64,000 bases of DNA, taken from NCBI GenBank assembly GCA_934438135.1, contig CAKSBP010000010.1:1-64000 (forward strand). Reading direction: 5' to 3'. Below the pieces are notes generated by a model that searched no databases, was not told where the DNA came from, and saw nothing but the letters and a program-made list of their open reading frames with translations. Shown here piece by piece: positions 1 through 9,161 of this stretch. The DNA comes from an uncultured Clostridium sp. GTDB lineage: Bacteria > Bacillota > Clostridia > Lachnospirales > Lachnospiraceae. The position numbers and the translations under genes were made by a program. The stretch's first letter is position 1. Each line of letters opens with the position of its first letter.

Positions 1-158
1 AGAATTTTAGCTTGGCTAATTTTCCGTTCTTCGAATCCTTCGATTCGATTTACTGTTCTTTTGGGTGCATCTTTAATCAAAGATGCTGTTCTTAAAAATT
101 TATATTCAATGAATTTTCAAGGTTGTTTCACTGTTTAGTTGTCATTGTCCTCAAATGC
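1..158 (-). other. Probable rRNA operon leader transcript (leaves window on the left)
   Basis: This stretch follows a near-perfect promoter and reads leftward off the window with no open reading frame. On the minus strand it carries a short 'CTTGAAAATTC' tract after an 'ACTAAACAGTGAAAC' segment and a small dyad (AAAGATGC with GCATCTTT), a style typical of leaders ahead of 16S rRNA in Clostridia. The 16S gene would lie outside the window, so the identity is inferred. Confidence 0.5.
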
Positions 159-164
159 TTGTCT

Positions 165-193
165 ATTATATAATACTTATCATTTGTTGTCAA
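165..193 (-). promoter_or_regulatory. Strong sigma-A promoter, probably rRNA operon P1
   Basis: Minus strand TTGACA (188-193), 17-bp spacer, TATAAT (165-170). Both hexamers and the spacing are perfect. It fires leftward, away from the origin, between tRNA-Ser and the window edge. Confidence 0.75.
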
Positions 194-243
194 GCATTTT
201 TTTAATTTATTTTTTGAAACAATCCGCTTCAAAAAATAAAAAA

Positions 244-331
244 CGGAGAAGGAGGGATTTGAACCCTCGCGCCGCGTAAGCGACCTACACCCTTAGCAGG
301 GGCGCCTCTTCAGCCACTTGAGTACTTCTCC
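244..331 (-). tRNA. tRNA-Ser (anticodon GCT)
   Basis: An 88-nt class II tRNA. The acceptor arms GGAGAAG and CTTCTCC pair fully, the T-loop GTTCAAATC is present, and there is a long variable arm as expected for serine. The anticodon GCT is complementary to 295-297 and reads AGC/AGU codons. The 3' CCA is not encoded; the next bases on this strand are T-rich. It has its own promoter just upstream. Confidence 0.96.
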
Positions 332-386
332 TCACAGTTCTGAACTGTTAATTAATATTTACTTCTATGCGTCAAACGCAAGATTT

Positions 387-415
387 ATTATAGCAGAGGT
401 CTTATTGTGTGTCAA
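387..415 (-). promoter_or_regulatory. Promoter of tRNA-Ser
   Basis: Minus strand TTGACA (410-415), 17-bp spacer, TATAAT (387-392), about 55 nt upstream of the tRNA 5' end. Both hexamers are perfect. Confidence 0.8.
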
Positions 416-485
416 CATCTTTTTTAATTTTTTTTTATTTTTTCATCATCACGAATAAAACTCCTGCATATATTTAGTATTTGGA

Positions 486-1016
486 CTAGTTCCTTTCATA
501 TAGATTTCTTCCCTCAGAGTCAATCACAACAATGACCGGAAGCTTCTCTACAATTAATTTACGAATTGCTTCTGTTCCTAAATCATCATAAGCAATCACT
601 TCTGACTTCATAATACATTTTGATAATAATGCTCCTGCTCCTCCAATTGCAGCAAAATAGACGCATTTATTATCTATAATAGACTGAATGACTTTCTTGC
701 TTCGTTTTCCTTTTCCTATCATTCCCTTTAGACCTTTTTCCATTAGGAGTGGCGCGTACTTATCCATCCTACTGCTTGTTGTAGGTCCTGCTGAACCAAT
801 AACCTGACCTGGTCTGGCTGGCGTAGGACCCAAGTAATATACAATATTATTGTATAAATTAAATGGAGTTGAGTCATTGTTATTTATTGATTCAAACATT
901 CTTTTATGTGCTGCATCTCTAGCTGTATAAATGGTTCCAGATATATAAACAAAATCGCCTGATTTTAAATTTTTTACTGTATCTTCTGTTAATGGTGTTG
1001 TTATATTTTTATACAC
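486..1016 (-). CDS. Fumarate hydratase class I, beta subunit (C-terminal domain)
   Basis: This 176-residue protein matches the stand-alone C-terminal half of class I (iron-sulfur) fumarases and L(+)-tartrate dehydratases. It begins with the family-typical MYKNITTPLTED, followed by a GDFVYISGTIYTARDAAHKR segment around residue 20 and GPTTSSRMDKYAPLL near residue 78. With the alpha subunit encoded 21 nt upstream it should interconvert fumarate and malate in the cytoplasm. Translation is probably coupled to the alpha gene. No clear hairpin terminator follows, so transcription may read toward tRNA-Ser. Tartrate dehydratase is the alternative substrate assignment. Confidence 0.9.
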   Translation of the reverse strand: MYKNITTPLTEDTVKNLKSGDFVYISGTIYTARDAAHKRMFESINNNDSTPFNLYNNIVYYLGPTPARPGQVIGSAGPTTSSRMDKYAPLLMEKGLKGMIGKGKRSKKVIQSIIDNKCVYFAAIGGAGALLSKCIMKSEVIAYDDLGTEAIRKLIVEKLPVIVVIDSEGRNLYERN

Positions 1017-1037
1017 AATAAGACCTCTCTCTATCTG

Positions 1038-1880
1038 TTATAGTTTTCTGGTAACATGTCTATTTACATGACAGCATATATTAATAGCTACAGGAAGACC
1101 TGCTATATGTGTAGGATAAGTTTCTATATTCACACCTAGTGCAGTTGTAATTCCACCCAATCCTGCAGGACCTATGTCTAGCTTGTTAATTTCCTGTAAT
1201 AGTTCTTCCTCTAAATCACGTACATAAGGTATTTGAGAGTGCTGTGATAAATTTCTTGTGAGAGCCTTTTTCGATAAAAGAGCACATTTTTCAAAAGTTC
1301 CTCCGATACCTACACCCAAAACCATTGGAGGACAGGCATTAGGACCAGCTAGTTTAACCGTCTCTATAATTGCATTTTTAACACCCTCAATTCCATCTGC
1401 TGGCTTTAACATGCAGACACGGCTCATATTTTCGCTTCCAAAGCCTTTTGGAGCTACTGTAAGTTCTATTTCATCGCCTTCTACTATCTGGTAATGAATA
1501 ACCCCTGGGGTATTGTCTTTTGTATTTTCACGTAAAATTGGATCCTTTACTACGGATTTTCTTAAATAACCTTCCTCATATCCCTGGCGTATTCCTTTGT
1601 TAATTGCATTTTCAATAAAACCACCTTCGATATGAACGTCCTGTCCTATTTTAGCAAATACAACTGTCATTCCAGTATCCTGACAGATTGGAATAGAATC
1701 ATTCGTTGCAATATCCATATTTTCTTTTAAAGTATTCAGAATTTGTTTTCCCAAACTAGATGTTTCGTTTTGTTCAGCTTTTTTTATTGCACCAGAAACA
1801 TCTTCAGACAAGGTATAGTTTGCCTGAATACACATTTCTTTAATGTTTTGCGTAATTTGCTCCGCATGAATTATTCTCAT
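1038..1880 (-). CDS. Fumarate hydratase class I, alpha subunit (N-terminal domain)
   Basis: This is the 280-residue catalytic half of a two-subunit, oxygen-sensitive [4Fe-4S] fumarase. The cluster-binding cysteines are expected in SIPICQDTG, GPNACPPM and the C-terminal INICCHV region, and all three are present. The frame stays open upstream, but I place the start at 1880 because AGGAGGATTTT lies just before that ATG and homologues begin with a similar MRxI. The upstream gyrA gene ends in a strong terminator (1915-1950), so the fumarase pair is a separate transcript. It probably serves a partial, reductive TCA branch. Confidence 0.9.
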   Translation of the reverse strand: MRIIHAEQITQNIKEMCIQANYTLSEDVSGAIKKAEQNETSSLGKQILNTLKENMDIATNDSIPICQDTGMTVVFAKIGQDVHIEGGFIENAINKGIRQGYEEGYLRKSVVKDPILRENTKDNTPGVIHYQIVEGDEIELTVAPKGFGSENMSRVCMLKPADGIEGVKNAIIETVKLAGPNACPPMVLGVGIGGTFEKCALLSKKALTRNLSQHSQIPYVRDLEEELLQEINKLDIGPAGLGGITTALGVNIETYPTHIAGLPVAINICCHVNRHVTRKL

Positions 1881-1914
1881 AAAATCCTCCTGTATAATCA
1901 CTTTACACTTATAT

Positions 1915-1950
1915 ATAAAAACGGCTATAGCTTTCGCTATAACCATTTTT
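1915..1950 (-). terminator. Rho-independent terminator of gyrBA
   Basis: On the minus strand a 9-bp stem (GGTTATAGC / GCTATAGCC, one G-U pair) with a GAAA tetraloop is followed by GTTTTTATAT. It lies immediately after the gyrA stop. Confidence 0.88.
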
Positions 1951-1954
1951 AATT

Positions 1955-4501
1955 CTATATTGTATTGTCTTCTGAACTGTTATCTTCTAAGCCGGAAAGC
2001 TCTGCTGCCTGTAACTCTTCTGTAATTTCATTATTACTTTCATTTAACGCAGTTTCATTATCTCTTACTTTTGCAATACTTGCAACTGTAATATCTGTAC
2101 TGTTATCAATATTAATCAGTTTTACACCAGACGTAATTCTTCCGATTTCGGAAATCTGATTTACGTTCATTCGGATAATAATTCCGCCTGTTGTAATTAA
2201 CATTATTTCATCGTCTTCCTTAACTGCTTTAACACCAACAACATTTCCTGTCTTTTCAGTGAGTTTATAGCACTTTACACCTTTTCCGCCTCTTCGCTGA
2301 ACTGCAAACTCTGTCATTTTAGTCCGTTTTCCTAGACCAAGTTCTGAAACAAGAAGCAGATAATCTCCCTGAGTATTCATCTGCATTCCGATTACTTCAT
2401 CTTCATAAGACAGATTCATGCCAATAACACCCATAGATGTTCTTCCTGTTGCACGTACGTCAGATTCATTGAAACGGATACACTGTCCCAGTTTTGTTAC
2501 AAGAATAATATCTTTTTCATTATTTGTAACCTTAACTTCAATCAGTTCATCGTCTTCTTTTAAATTAATAGCCTGTAAACCTGTCTTTCTGATATTTGCA
2601 TAATCCTGAACAGGAGTTTTCTTAACAATACCATTTTTTGTTGCCATGAACAAATATTTATTTTCTTTATACTTACTCATAGTAATGACAGCAGTAACCT
2701 TTTCCTCTGGAAGAAGCTGAAGCAGATTAACAATTGCTGTTCCTCTTGCTGTACGGCTTGCTTCTGGGATTTCATAAGCTTTCAGACGATATACACGTCC
2801 TTTATTGGTGAAGAATAAAACATAATGATGTGTTGTCGTCATAAACATATCCTCAATATAGTCTTCATCAATTGTCTGCATACCTTTGATACCTTTTCCA
2901 CCTCTATTCTGGGCTTTAAAGTTATCAATTGTCATACGCTTAATATAGCCAAGGCTTGTCATTGCGATAAGCGTATTTTCTTTTGGAATTAAATCTTCCA
3001 TGGAGATATCATATTCATCATAACCAATAGACGTTCTACGATCATCACCATACTTATCACGAATTACAAGAATTTCTTTTTTAATAACACCAAGAAGCTT
3101 TTTCTTATCATTTAAGATTGCTTTGTATTCTGTGATTTTTTTCATTAACTCTGCATGCTCATTTTCAATTTTTTCACGTTCCAGACCTGTCAGAGCACGA
3201 AGTCTCATATCAACGATTGCCTGTGACTGTACATCATCTAACGCAAAACGTTCAATTAATCTTTCTTTTGCAACTGCAGTATTTTTAGAAGAACGGATAA
3301 TGCTGATTACTTCATCAATATTATCCAGAGCAATTAATAACCCTTTTAAGATATGAGCTCTTTCTTCTGCTTTATTTAAATCATACTGTGTTCTTCTTGT
3401 TACAACTTCTTCCTGGTGTAATAAATAGTAATCCAGCATCTGCAGAAGGTTCATGACAACTGGTTCATTATTTACTAATCCAAGCATAATGACTCCGAAT
3501 GTATCCTGTAATTGTGTGTGCTTGTAAAGCTGGTTTAATACGACATTTGGATTTGCATCTCTTCTTAACTCAATACAGATACGCATCCCCTGTCTATCAG
3601 ATTCATCTCTTAATTCTGTAATACCGTCTACTTTTTTATCCCTATGTAGTTCGGCAATTTTTTCGATTAGTCTTGCTTTGTTTACTAAATAAGGGAGTTC
3701 CGTTACTACAATTCTATTCTTACCATTTGGCATTGGTTCGATATCTGTTACGGCACGAACTCTGATTTTACCACGTCCTGTACGGTAAGCTTCTTCAATT
3801 CCTCTGGTTCCAAGAATCGTTGCACCAGTTGGAAAATCTGGTCCTTTAATAATAGTTAGAATTTCCTCAATGGAAGTATCTCTGTCTTCTTCGATTTTAT
3901 TATCAATAATTTTTACAACTGCATTAATAACTTCCGTCAGGTTGTGAGGTGGTATGTTTGTTGCCATGCCAACTGCGATACCTGAGGTTCCATTTACGAG
4001 AAGATTTGGAAATCTGGATGGGAGCACAAGTGGCTCCTTCTCTGTTTCATCAAAATTCGGAATAAAGTCTACTGTGTTTTTATTGATATCAGAAAGCATT
4101 TCCATGGAAATCCTGCTTAAACGTGCTTCTGTATAACGCATTGCGGCAGCGCCGTCACCATCTACAGAGCCAAAGTTTCCATGACCATCAACTAAGGGAT
4201 ATCTAGTTGACCAGCTTTGTGCTAAATTTACTAATGCACCATAGATTGAGCTGTCACCATGTGGATGATATTTACCCATTGTATCACCAACAATACGGGC
4301 ACACTTACGATGTGGCTTATCCGGACCATTGTTTAATTCTATCATTGCATATAAAATTCTTCGCTGTACCGGTTTTAAGCCATCCCTAACATCCGGTAGG
4401 GCTCGTGAGGCGATAACCGACATGGCATAGTCAATATATGACGTTTCCATTGTCTTTTTCAGATCAACCTCATGAACCTTGTCAAAAATATTCTCGTCCA
4501 T
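1955..4501 (-). CDS. gyrA: DNA gyrase subunit A
   Basis: An 848-residue type II topoisomerase A subunit. It breaks and rejoins DNA while the GyrB partner supplies ATP hydrolysis, introducing negative supercoils. The catalytic tyrosine is Y123 in AAAMRYTEARLS. The GyrA box QRRGGKG lies in the C-terminal beta-pinwheel domain, with six DNA-wrapping repeats from about residue 500, and an acidic tail ends the protein. The quinolone-resistance region reads HGDSSIYGALV, with glycine at the position of E. coli Asp87. It lies 45 nt behind gyrB and is surely co-transcribed with it. An AAATGGAGGAAATTA ribosome site supports the start. Confidence 0.98.
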   Translation of the reverse strand: MDENIFDKVHEVDLKKTMETSYIDYAMSVIASRALPDVRDGLKPVQRRILYAMIELNNGPDKPHRKCARIVGDTMGKYHPHGDSSIYGALVNLAQSWSTRYPLVDGHGNFGSVDGDGAAAMRYTEARLSRISMEMLSDINKNTVDFIPNFDETEKEPLVLPSRFPNLLVNGTSGIAVGMATNIPPHNLTEVINAVVKIIDNKIEEDRDTSIEEILTIIKGPDFPTGATILGTRGIEEAYRTGRGKIRVRAVTDIEPMPNGKNRIVVTELPYLVNKARLIEKIAELHRDKKVDGITELRDESDRQGMRICIELRRDANPNVVLNQLYKHTQLQDTFGVIMLGLVNNEPVVMNLLQMLDYYLLHQEEVVTRRTQYDLNKAEERAHILKGLLIALDNIDEVISIIRSSKNTAVAKERLIERFALDDVQSQAIVDMRLRALTGLEREKIENEHAELMKKITEYKAILNDKKKLLGVIKKEILVIRDKYGDDRRTSIGYDEYDISMEDLIPKENTLIAMTSLGYIKRMTIDNFKAQNRGGKGIKGMQTIDEDYIEDMFMTTTHHYVLFFTNKGRVYRLKAYEIPEASRTARGTAIVNLLQLLPEEKVTAVITMSKYKENKYLFMATKNGIVKKTPVQDYANIRKTGLQAINLKEDDELIEVKVTNNEKDIILVTKLGQCIRFNESDVRATGRTSMGVIGMNLSYEDEVIGMQMNTQGDYLLLVSELGLGKRTKMTEFAVQRRGGKGVKCYKLTEKTGNVVGVKAVKEDDEIMLITTGGIIIRMNVNQISEIGRITSGVKLINIDNSTDITVASIAKVRDNETALNESNNEITEELQAAELSGLEDNSSEDNTI

Positions 4502-4546
4502 TTAATTTCCTCCATTTGATCAATGACTCGTTACAACTCAGATTCA

Positions 4547-6457
4547 TTAGATGTCCAAGTTCTTTACAAATTTAGCATTTGCCTCAATAAATTCACGTCT
4601 AGGCTCAACTTTGTCACCCATTAACGTATTGAAAGTTGCATCAATTTCTGCCTGCTGCTCCTCGTCATATTTTACTTTCAACAGAATACGCTTTTCTGGA
4701 TCCATTGTAGTTTCCCAAAGCTGCTCTGCATCCATTTCTCCTAATCCTTTGTAACGCTGGATTTTATTATTTCCATCTCTTCCAAGTTCGGTAAGAATTC
4801 TGTTTAATTCATCATCACTATACGCATAAAAAACCTTCTGTGATCTCTCAACTTTGTAAAGTGGTGGCTGGGCAAGGTATACATATCCCATTTTAATTAA
4901 ATCTGGCATAAAACGATAGAAAAATGTTAATAGTAAAGTACTAATGTGAGCACCATCAACATCGGCATCTGTCATGATAATAATTTTGTGGTATCTTAAT
5001 TTATCTATATTGAAATCCTCTGAAATTCCCGTCCCAAAGGCTGTAATCATTGCCTTAATCTCATTATTTACAAGGATTTTATCCAGTCTGGATTTTTCTA
5101 CATTTAGAATTTTACCTCGCAATGGAAGAATTGCCTGAGTTGCTCTTGATCTTGCAGTTTTGGCACTTCCACCAGCAGAATCTCCTTCGACAATATAGAT
5201 TTCACAGTTTTCTGGATTCTTATCGGAACAGTCTGCCAATTTGCCCGGAAGACTTAATCCTTCTAAAGCTGTTTTTCTTCTGGTCAAATCTCTGGCCTTA
5301 CGGGCTGCATCTCTGGCTCTTTGTGCAAGAATAGCTTTTTCACAAATTATTTTTGCAACACCTGGATTCTGTTCCAAAAAGTAAGTCAGCTGTTCTGTTA
5401 CGATACTTTCTACCGCACCTCTTGCTTCACTGTTTCCAAGTTTCTGCTTGGTCTGGCCTTCAAATTGAGGTTCTCCAATTTTAATGCTGATAATTGCAGT
5501 CAGTCCTTCACGAATGTCCTCACCAGATAAATTCTGTTCATTATCTTTTAAAAATTTCTGCTTTCTTGAATAATCATTAAATGTTTTTGTAAGTGCATTT
5601 TTAAAACCTACCAGGTGAGTTCCGCCTTCTGGTGTAGTAATATTGTTTACAAAACTATAGCAGTTTTCCGTATAGGAATTATTATGCTGCATTGCAACTT
5701 CTACAAAAACATCATTCTTTTTACCTTCGCAGTAAATGATATTTTGATATAGTGCATCTTTATGACGGTTCAGATACTGAACATACTCCTTAATACCGCC
5801 CTCAGCATAGAATTCTCTTACTTTTGGCTCTTCCTCTCTTTTATCCGTAAGAATAATACGAAGTCCTTTTGTCAAGAATGCCATCTCACGAAGTCTTTGT
5901 CTTAATACATCGTAATCAAATACGGTCTCTTCAAAAATATCTTTATCCGGTAAAAATACAACTTCTGTTCCAGTATGATTTGTCTCTCCAACAACCTTTA
6001 ACGGGTACATAACTTTACCACGTTCATAACGCTGTCTGTACATTTTACCTTCTCTGTGTATTGTTACTTCAAGCCATTCTGACAGAGCATTTACTACAGA
6101 AGCACCAACCCCGTGAAGTCCGCCGGAAACCTTGTATCCTCCGCCACCAAACTTTCCACCGGCATGCAATATGGTAAATACAACTTCAACTGCTGGAAGT
6201 CCTGCTTTATGATTAATCCCGACAGGAATTCCTCTTCCATTATCAATTACTCGGATGGAATTGTCTTCGTTGATTGTAACCTCAATATGATTACAATAAC
6301 CAGCAAGTGCTTCATCTACTGCATTATCAACGATCTCATAAACTAAATGATGTAATCCCTTACTGGAAGTACTCCCAATATACATACCAGGTCTTTTTCT
6401 TACAGCTTCCAGACCTTCTAATATCTGAATTTGGTCAGCACCATACTCTGTACTCAT
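4547..6457 (-). CDS. gyrB: DNA gyrase subunit B
   Basis: A 636-residue ATPase subunit of gyrase. Seen in order: the GHKL ATP-binding domain (VDNAVDEALAG, GRGIPVG, GGLHGVGASVVNALS), the transducer domain, then TOPRIM motifs EGDSAGGSAK, PLRGKILNVEK and DADVDGAHI, and a C-terminal tail motif QRYKGLGEMD. The start at 6457 is chosen over an ATG two codons upstream because AGGAGG directly abuts the earlier ATG but sits 6 nt from this one. That ribosome site lies inside the end of recF, and only 2 nt separate the genes, so translation is coupled. Confidence 0.97.
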   Translation of the reverse strand: MSTEYGADQIQILEGLEAVRKRPGMYIGSTSSKGLHHLVYEIVDNAVDEALAGYCNHIEVTINEDNSIRVIDNGRGIPVGINHKAGLPAVEVVFTILHAGGKFGGGGYKVSGGLHGVGASVVNALSEWLEVTIHREGKMYRQRYERGKVMYPLKVVGETNHTGTEVVFLPDKDIFEETVFDYDVLRQRLREMAFLTKGLRIILTDKREEEPKVREFYAEGGIKEYVQYLNRHKDALYQNIIYCEGKKNDVFVEVAMQHNNSYTENCYSFVNNITTPEGGTHLVGFKNALTKTFNDYSRKQKFLKDNEQNLSGEDIREGLTAIISIKIGEPQFEGQTKQKLGNSEARGAVESIVTEQLTYFLEQNPGVAKIICEKAILAQRARDAARKARDLTRRKTALEGLSLPGKLADCSDKNPENCEIYIVEGDSAGGSAKTARSRATQAILPLRGKILNVEKSRLDKILVNNEIKAMITAFGTGISEDFNIDKLRYHKIIIMTDADVDGAHISTLLLTFFYRFMPDLIKMGYVYLAQPPLYKVERSQKVFYAYSDDELNRILTELGRDGNNKIQRYKGLGEMDAEQLWETTMDPEKRILLKVKYDEEQQAEIDATFNTLMGDKVEPRREFIEANAKFVKNLDI

Positions 6458-6459
6458 TT

Positions 6460-7554
6460 TCATCCTCCTATTGTTTTGTTTACAACTGTTCCATTGTTAA
6501 CTTTATATATCTGATCCAAAACCATCCTGTTATTTACAAACTCTTCAAGTCCGGTACAAGTAATTATGGTTTGGGTATCTTTTATACTGTCAAGCAGATA
6601 GTTCTGTCTGTTTCTATCCAGTTCAGAAAGAACATCATCCAGTAAAAGAACAGGTTTCTCACCTACTACTCTTTTTACCATTTCTATCTCTGCCAACTTT
6701 AAGGACAATGCAGAGGTTCTCTGCTGCCCTTGGGAACCAAACTTTCTAAGATCAATCCCCTTTAAAGTAAATTGAATGTCATCTCTATGTGGTCCTACAC
6801 TTGTGCTTTTCAAAATCATATCTTTCTGCTGCACTGCTTTCAATCTATTCTCAAATTGATTTTCCAAAACATTTGGATCATACTGTATAAAAAGTTCTTC
6901 TTTTCCACCAGACAACCTTTTATGTATGTCAAATATAATGTCATTTAATTGTTCCACAAACTCCGCACGTCTACGGACGATTGCTTTTCCATAATGAATG
7001 AGCTGCATATCCCATATACAAAGTGTATCCAATAAATTTCCATTCAAACCTAACTGCTTGAGCAAATGGTTTCTTTGGTTTAAAATCTTGTTATATTTTG
7101 TCAGATTATGCAAATAAACCTTATCCAGCTGACATAATTCCATATCAATAAATCTTCTTCTCTCGCCGGGTCCATTTTTAATAATAGATAAATCCTCTGG
7201 AGAAAAGAAAACCATATTGGCAAGACCGATCAGCTGAGAGGATTTTTTAATCGGTATTCCATCAATCGCAATCCCCTTGGTCTTATTTCGCTTTAAATGC
7301 ATATCAATTTTATGGGTAAATCCGTCTTTATCGATCAAAAGACGGATATGAGCCTCCTGCTTATCCATTTTGATAAGTTCTTTATCTTTGCTTCCTTTGT
7401 GAGACTTTGTTGTTCCACCTAAAAAGATTGCCTCCAGAATATTGGTTTTCCCCTGAGCATTATCTCCATACAGGATATTAACACCAGGTGAGAAACTAAT
7501 ATCCAGAGAACTGTAATTCCGAAAATCACAAAGTTCTAACGATTTTACAAACAT
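6460..7554 (-). CDS. recF: DNA replication and repair protein RecF
   Basis: This 364-residue SMC-like ATPase loads or regulates RecA at single-strand gaps. The Walker A motif GDNAQGKTN lies near residue 35, the ABC signature region is FGSQGQQRT, and Walker B is PVLLLDDVLSELD. I place the start at the ATG at 7554 (MFVKSLELCDFRNY), which matches the family. A GTG three codons upstream is possible, and no strong ribosome site decides between them. The position between yaaA and gyrB is the conserved oriC arrangement. Confidence 0.95.
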   Translation of the reverse strand: MFVKSLELCDFRNYSSLDISFSPGVNILYGDNAQGKTNILEAIFLGGTTKSHKGSKDKELIKMDKQEAHIRLLIDKDGFTHKIDMHLKRNKTKGIAIDGIPIKKSSQLIGLANMVFFSPEDLSIIKNGPGERRRFIDMELCQLDKVYLHNLTKYNKILNQRNHLLKQLGLNGNLLDTLCIWDMQLIHYGKAIVRRRAEFVEQLNDIIFDIHKRLSGGKEELFIQYDPNVLENQFENRLKAVQQKDMILKSTSVGPHRDDIQFTLKGIDLRKFGSQGQQRTSALSLKLAEIEMVKRVVGEKPVLLLDDVLSELDRNRQNYLLDSIKDTQTIITCTGLEEFVNNRMVLDQIYKVNNGTVVNKTIGG

Positions 7555-7590
7555 TTGTCGCACCCATAATAAATTATTTTTTGCAAATTA

Positions 7591-7809
7591 TTAAACATTT
7601 TGTTTTACAATTTTAACCTGAATTCCATTGTATTCGATTATATCACCATCATAGACTTTTTTGCCACGGCGTGTTTCCACTTCACCATTATATTTTACTT
7701 CACCTTCGGCAATGACGATTTTTGCATCCACACCGTTTTCTACTAGACCTGCTAACTTTAAAGCCTGACCAAGTTTGATGAAATCATCCTTAATTCCTAT
7801 TGTTTCCAT
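7591..7809 (-). CDS. yaaA: S4-domain RNA-binding protein YaaA
   Basis: A 72-residue protein consisting almost only of an S4 RNA-binding fold: KLGQALKLAGLVENGVDAK, then EGEVKYNGEVETRRGKKVYDGD. The family sits between dnaN and recF in many Firmicutes and is linked to ribosome assembly, although its exact target is not known. It starts only 1 nt after the dnaN stop, so it is co-transcribed and translationally coupled. Confidence 0.92.
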   Translation of the reverse strand: METIGIKDDFIKLGQALKLAGLVENGVDAKIVIAEGEVKYNGEVETRRGKKVYDGDIIEYNGIQVKIVKQNV

Positions 7810-7810
7810 A

Positions 7811-8923
7811 TTAGTTCACTCCTGCATTAAAATTTACTGGTAAGATCAAATAAATGTATGATTCCTCTTTATTTTTAATGAAACAAGGTGCTTTCGGATT
7901 GATAAGATAGATTTCTACCTCTTCATCATCTACTACTCTTAAAGCATCTATTAAAAATTTAGGATTGAACCCGATCATAATATCTTTTCCTTCTTGGGTA
8001 ACATCAATTTCTTCTTTCATTGACCCTAAAGAGGATGTCATTGTTAACTGAATCTGATTATCTGTAATATTAAAAATAATTGGTTTCTTTTCAGATTCTT
8101 TTACAAGCAGGCTTGCTCGATCAATACAGCTTAAAAACTCTTTTTTATTAATTGTCAGCTTTGTTTCATAATCGCTTGAGAGCATTTGATCGATTCGATA
8201 GTATTCTCCTTCGATCAGCCGGGATACAATTTTTGTTTGATCAAATTCGAATAATACATGTTTATCGGTAAAGAAGATAGATACTTCATCTTCTATATTT
8301 CCGGATAAAACTTTGCTGATTTCATTTAAAGCTTTACCAGGCACAATAACTTTTATCGGATCAAAAGAGTCTTTTAGAATAATCTTTCGAATAGAAATAC
8401 GGTGTCCATCGAGAGATACTACTTTTAATTCATTCTGGTTAATTTCAAATAATTCACCTGTCATTATTTTATTGGTTTCACTATCAGAAATAGAGAATAC
8501 TGTTTGTCTAATAATTTCTTTTAATGTAAACTGTGATATTTTTACACTAAGATTTTTTTCGAGCTCAGGCAGCATAGGAAATTCTTCGCATGGTTTTCCT
8601 GAGATCTTAAATTTTGCTTTTTCACAAAGAATTGTAACTTCGTAATTATCATTTACATACAATGTAACATCACTGCCTGGAAGCTTTCGAATAATTTCAG
8701 AAAGCATCTTTGCATTAATAGCAACTGATCCTGATTCAATAATTGTACCATTTACAATGCATTCAATTCCTAGTTCCATATCATTTGCCGTAATTCGAAT
8801 CGTATCATCTGCTACTGTAATTGCCAGACATTCAAGAATCGGCATTGTAGTTTTAGCAGGCACTGCTTTTAATGTTGTATTAATACTAGTTAAAAGCTCA
8901 TCGCGATTGAAAATAATTTTCAT
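7811..8923 (-). CDS. dnaN: DNA polymerase III sliding clamp, beta subunit
   Basis: A 370-residue protein of the normal clamp length with three repeated clamp domains (about 1-120, 130-245, 247-370). Clamp features include MKIIFNRDELL at the N-terminus, a central VKESEKKPI segment and a C-terminal PVNFN in place of the usual P-M-R-L. It forms the dimeric ring that tethers polymerase III to DNA. The start at 8923 is set by AAGGAG 11 nt upstream; an in-frame ATG further up has no ribosome site. The unwinding element of oriC lies directly upstream. Confidence 0.96.
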   Translation of the reverse strand: MKIIFNRDELLTSINTTLKAVPAKTTMPILECLAITVADDTIRITANDMELGIECIVNGTIIESGSVAINAKMLSEIIRKLPGSDVTLYVNDNYEVTILCEKAKFKISGKPCEEFPMLPELEKNLSVKISQFTLKEIIRQTVFSISDSETNKIMTGELFEINQNELKVVSLDGHRISIRKIILKDSFDPIKVIVPGKALNEISKVLSGNIEDEVSIFFTDKHVLFEFDQTKIVSRLIEGEYYRIDQMLSSDYETKLTINKKEFLSCIDRASLLVKESEKKPIIFNITDNQIQLTMTSSLGSMKEEIDVTQEGKDIMIGFNPKFLIDALRVVDDEEVEIYLINPKAPCFIKNKEESYIYLILPVNFNAGVN

Positions 8924-8947
8924 TATGTTGATAACTCCTTTCAAGCA

Positions 8948-9161
8948 GTTATATATAGATATATATAATAGAATTTAGTAGTAGTAATAATAGAGCATGT
9001 TAAGATGTTTATAACCATTCTGAAGCCCCTAAAACAGAGCGATATGGCAATGAATAACTATCTTAACAAGCTCAGAATTGCGTGTTAACAAATGTGCATA
9101 AATTCACAAAATAAATTTGAATTCAAAGATTTAACAACAAAATCACATAGTTATACACATA
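8948..9161. other. oriC: oriC, dnaA-dnaN part: AT-rich unwinding element, DnaA-trio repeats, DnaA boxes
   Basis: Read in the direction dnaA to dnaN, the gap holds: a perfect DnaA box TTATACACA (9151-9159); a second perfect box, TGTGCATAA (9093-9101); a weak box TGTTTATAA (9006-9014); then six TAG/TAA trinucleotides on the plus strand (8976-8993); then about 28 bases of nearly pure A/T (8948-8975) just before the dnaN ribosome site. Box, trio, AT-rich block is the order of the B. subtilis basal unwinding system. Function is inferred. Confidence 0.8.
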
